Positions 17,168 to 17,665 of a DNA stretch of 17,665 bases are shown piece by piece; the first letter of the stretch is position 1, and each line of letters starts with the position of its first letter. This stretch comes from Actinomycetes bacterium (GTDB taxonomy: Bacteria; Actinomycetota; Actinomycetes; S36-B12; UBA5976). Below the pieces are notes generated by a model that saw only the letters and a program-made list of their open reading frames with translations, did not search any database and was not told the DNA's origin. The stretch is from positions 1 through 17,665 of the forward strand of contig JAJXSV010000019.1 in the NCBI GenBank assembly GCA_021784375.1, read 5' to 3'. A program made the translations under genes and the position numbers.

Positions 17168-17665
17168 ATGACGACCCCGATGGACGATCCCTTCGTCGAC
17201 CTCATGATTTCCGCGCGCTCACTGCTCACGAAGTCCGAGGTCTCGCCGGACCATCGGGCCGTGTATCGCATCGGCGGTCGCGATGGTGACGTCTTCTACC
17301 GGAACCGCTGGTCGCACGACAAGGTCGTGCGTTCCACGCACGGTGTGAACTGCACCGGCTCCTGCTCGTGGAAGGTGTACGTCAAGGACGGGGTCATCAC
17401 CTGGGAGACGCAGCAGACCGACTACCCCTCCGTGGGACCCGATTCGCCGGAGTACGAACCTCGCGGCTGCCCGCGCGGTGCCGCCTTCTCCTGGTACACC
17501 TACTCGCCCACCCGCGTGCGCTACCCGTACATCCGCGCCCGTCTCGCGGAGCTCTATCGGGCGGCCAAGGCACGGTGCGGGGGTGACCCCGTCGACGCCT
17601 GGGCCTCGATCGTCGAGGATCCTGAGGCGGCGCGGGACTACAAGTCGCTCCGCGGCCGCGGTGGC
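17168..17665 (+). CDS. narG: respiratory nitrate reductase alpha subunit, N-terminal part (3' end outside the window)
   Basis: Molybdopterin catalytic subunit of membrane-bound nitrate reductase NarGHI, which reduces nitrate to nitrite with quinol electrons on the cytoplasmic side. Only the first 166 of about 1,230 residues are visible. The FS0 [4Fe-4S] ligands are H58, C62 and C66 (STHGVNCTGSCSWKVYVKDG) and C101 (EPRGCPRGAAFSWY); spacing 4, 4, 35 is identical to E. coli NarG H49, C53, C57, C92. WETQQTDYPSVGPDSPEYEP and SPTRVRYPYIRARLAELYR are also typical. The ATG at 17168 has a Shine-Dalgarno TAGGAG at 17156-17161. It is divergent from narK1-narK2, and narH, narJ and narI would be expected downstream. 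The His ligand and the absence of a periplasm-bound signal fit the Nar rather than the Nap type. Confidence 0.96.
   Translation, partial: MTTPMDDPFVDLMISARSLLTKSEVSPDHRAVYRIGGRDGDVFYRNRWSHDKVVRSTHGVNCTGSCSWKVYVKDGVITWETQQTDYPSVGPDSPEYEPRGCPRGAAFSWYTYSPTRVRYPYIRARLAELYRAAKARCGGDPVDAWASIVEDPEAARDYKSLRGRGG

Overview
The window is high-GC DNA with dense, mostly overlapping or abutting genes. Its gene content and order point to an actinobacterium (Actinomycetota). From memory, and unchecked here, several neighbour pairs match the Mycobacterium tuberculosis Rv2670c-Rv2692 region in mirror image: trkA/ceoB divergent from a permease plus TRAM methyltransferase (Rv2691 / Rv2690c-Rv2689c), dxs convergent with an RNase D/HRDC gene that follows a DUF3000 gene (Rv2682c / Rv2681-Rv2680), and zapE divergent from a RibD-like reductase (Rv2670c / Rv2671). 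The genus cannot be told from the sequence alone.

Layout. 1-575 (-) is the N-terminal part of a TrkA-type K+ regulatory protein. Divergent from it, 628-3845 (+) is a two-gene operon: a KimA/KUP-like APC-superfamily transporter, then a TRAM/RumA-type RNA m5U methyltransferase overlapping it by ATGA. 3884-6559 (+) is aconitase A, ended by a perfect 17-bp hairpin. 6637-7017 (+) is an unrecognised 126-residue protein whose 3' end overlaps dxs (6983-8887, +). dxs converges on a DUF3000 - RNase D operon (10681 to 8892, -), with a hairpin spanning both stop codons. 10741-11574 (+) is an EamA permease. 11629-12456 (-) is an Ada-like alkylguanine methyltransferase lacking the N-terminal Ada sensor. 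12653-13198 (-) and 13281-14258 (+) are the divergent RibD-like reductase and ZapE ATPase. A bidirectional terminator separates zapE from a nitrate module: narK1 and narK2 (17029 to 14310, -), divergent from the start of narG (17168 to window end, +).

How the genes work together. The left part is potassium homeostasis (trkA, kimA-like) with an RNA modification gene. The centre is housekeeping: TCA cycle (acnA), MEP isoprenoid synthesis (dxs), RNA processing (RNase D-like), DNA repair (Ada-like), a reductase and a division-associated ATPase. The right part is the beginning of an anaerobic nitrate respiration cluster: two nitrate/nitrite transporters and the molybdenum catalytic subunit.

The clearest signal not explained by gene calling is in translation starts. 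Eight genes lack a Shine-Dalgarno sequence and instead carry a -10-like hexamer (T/C)AnnnT exactly 6 nt before ATG/GTG, the geometry of leaderless mRNAs. Five others have clear Shine-Dalgarno sequences (trkA, acnA, narK1, narK2, narG), and two start by 4-bp ATGA coupling (the methyltransferase and RNase D genes). I saw no convincing new multi-gene system, CRISPR array, insertion sequence, tRNA or rRNA. No gene-free stretch exceeds 300 bases; the longest is 12457-12652, between the ada-like and reductase genes.
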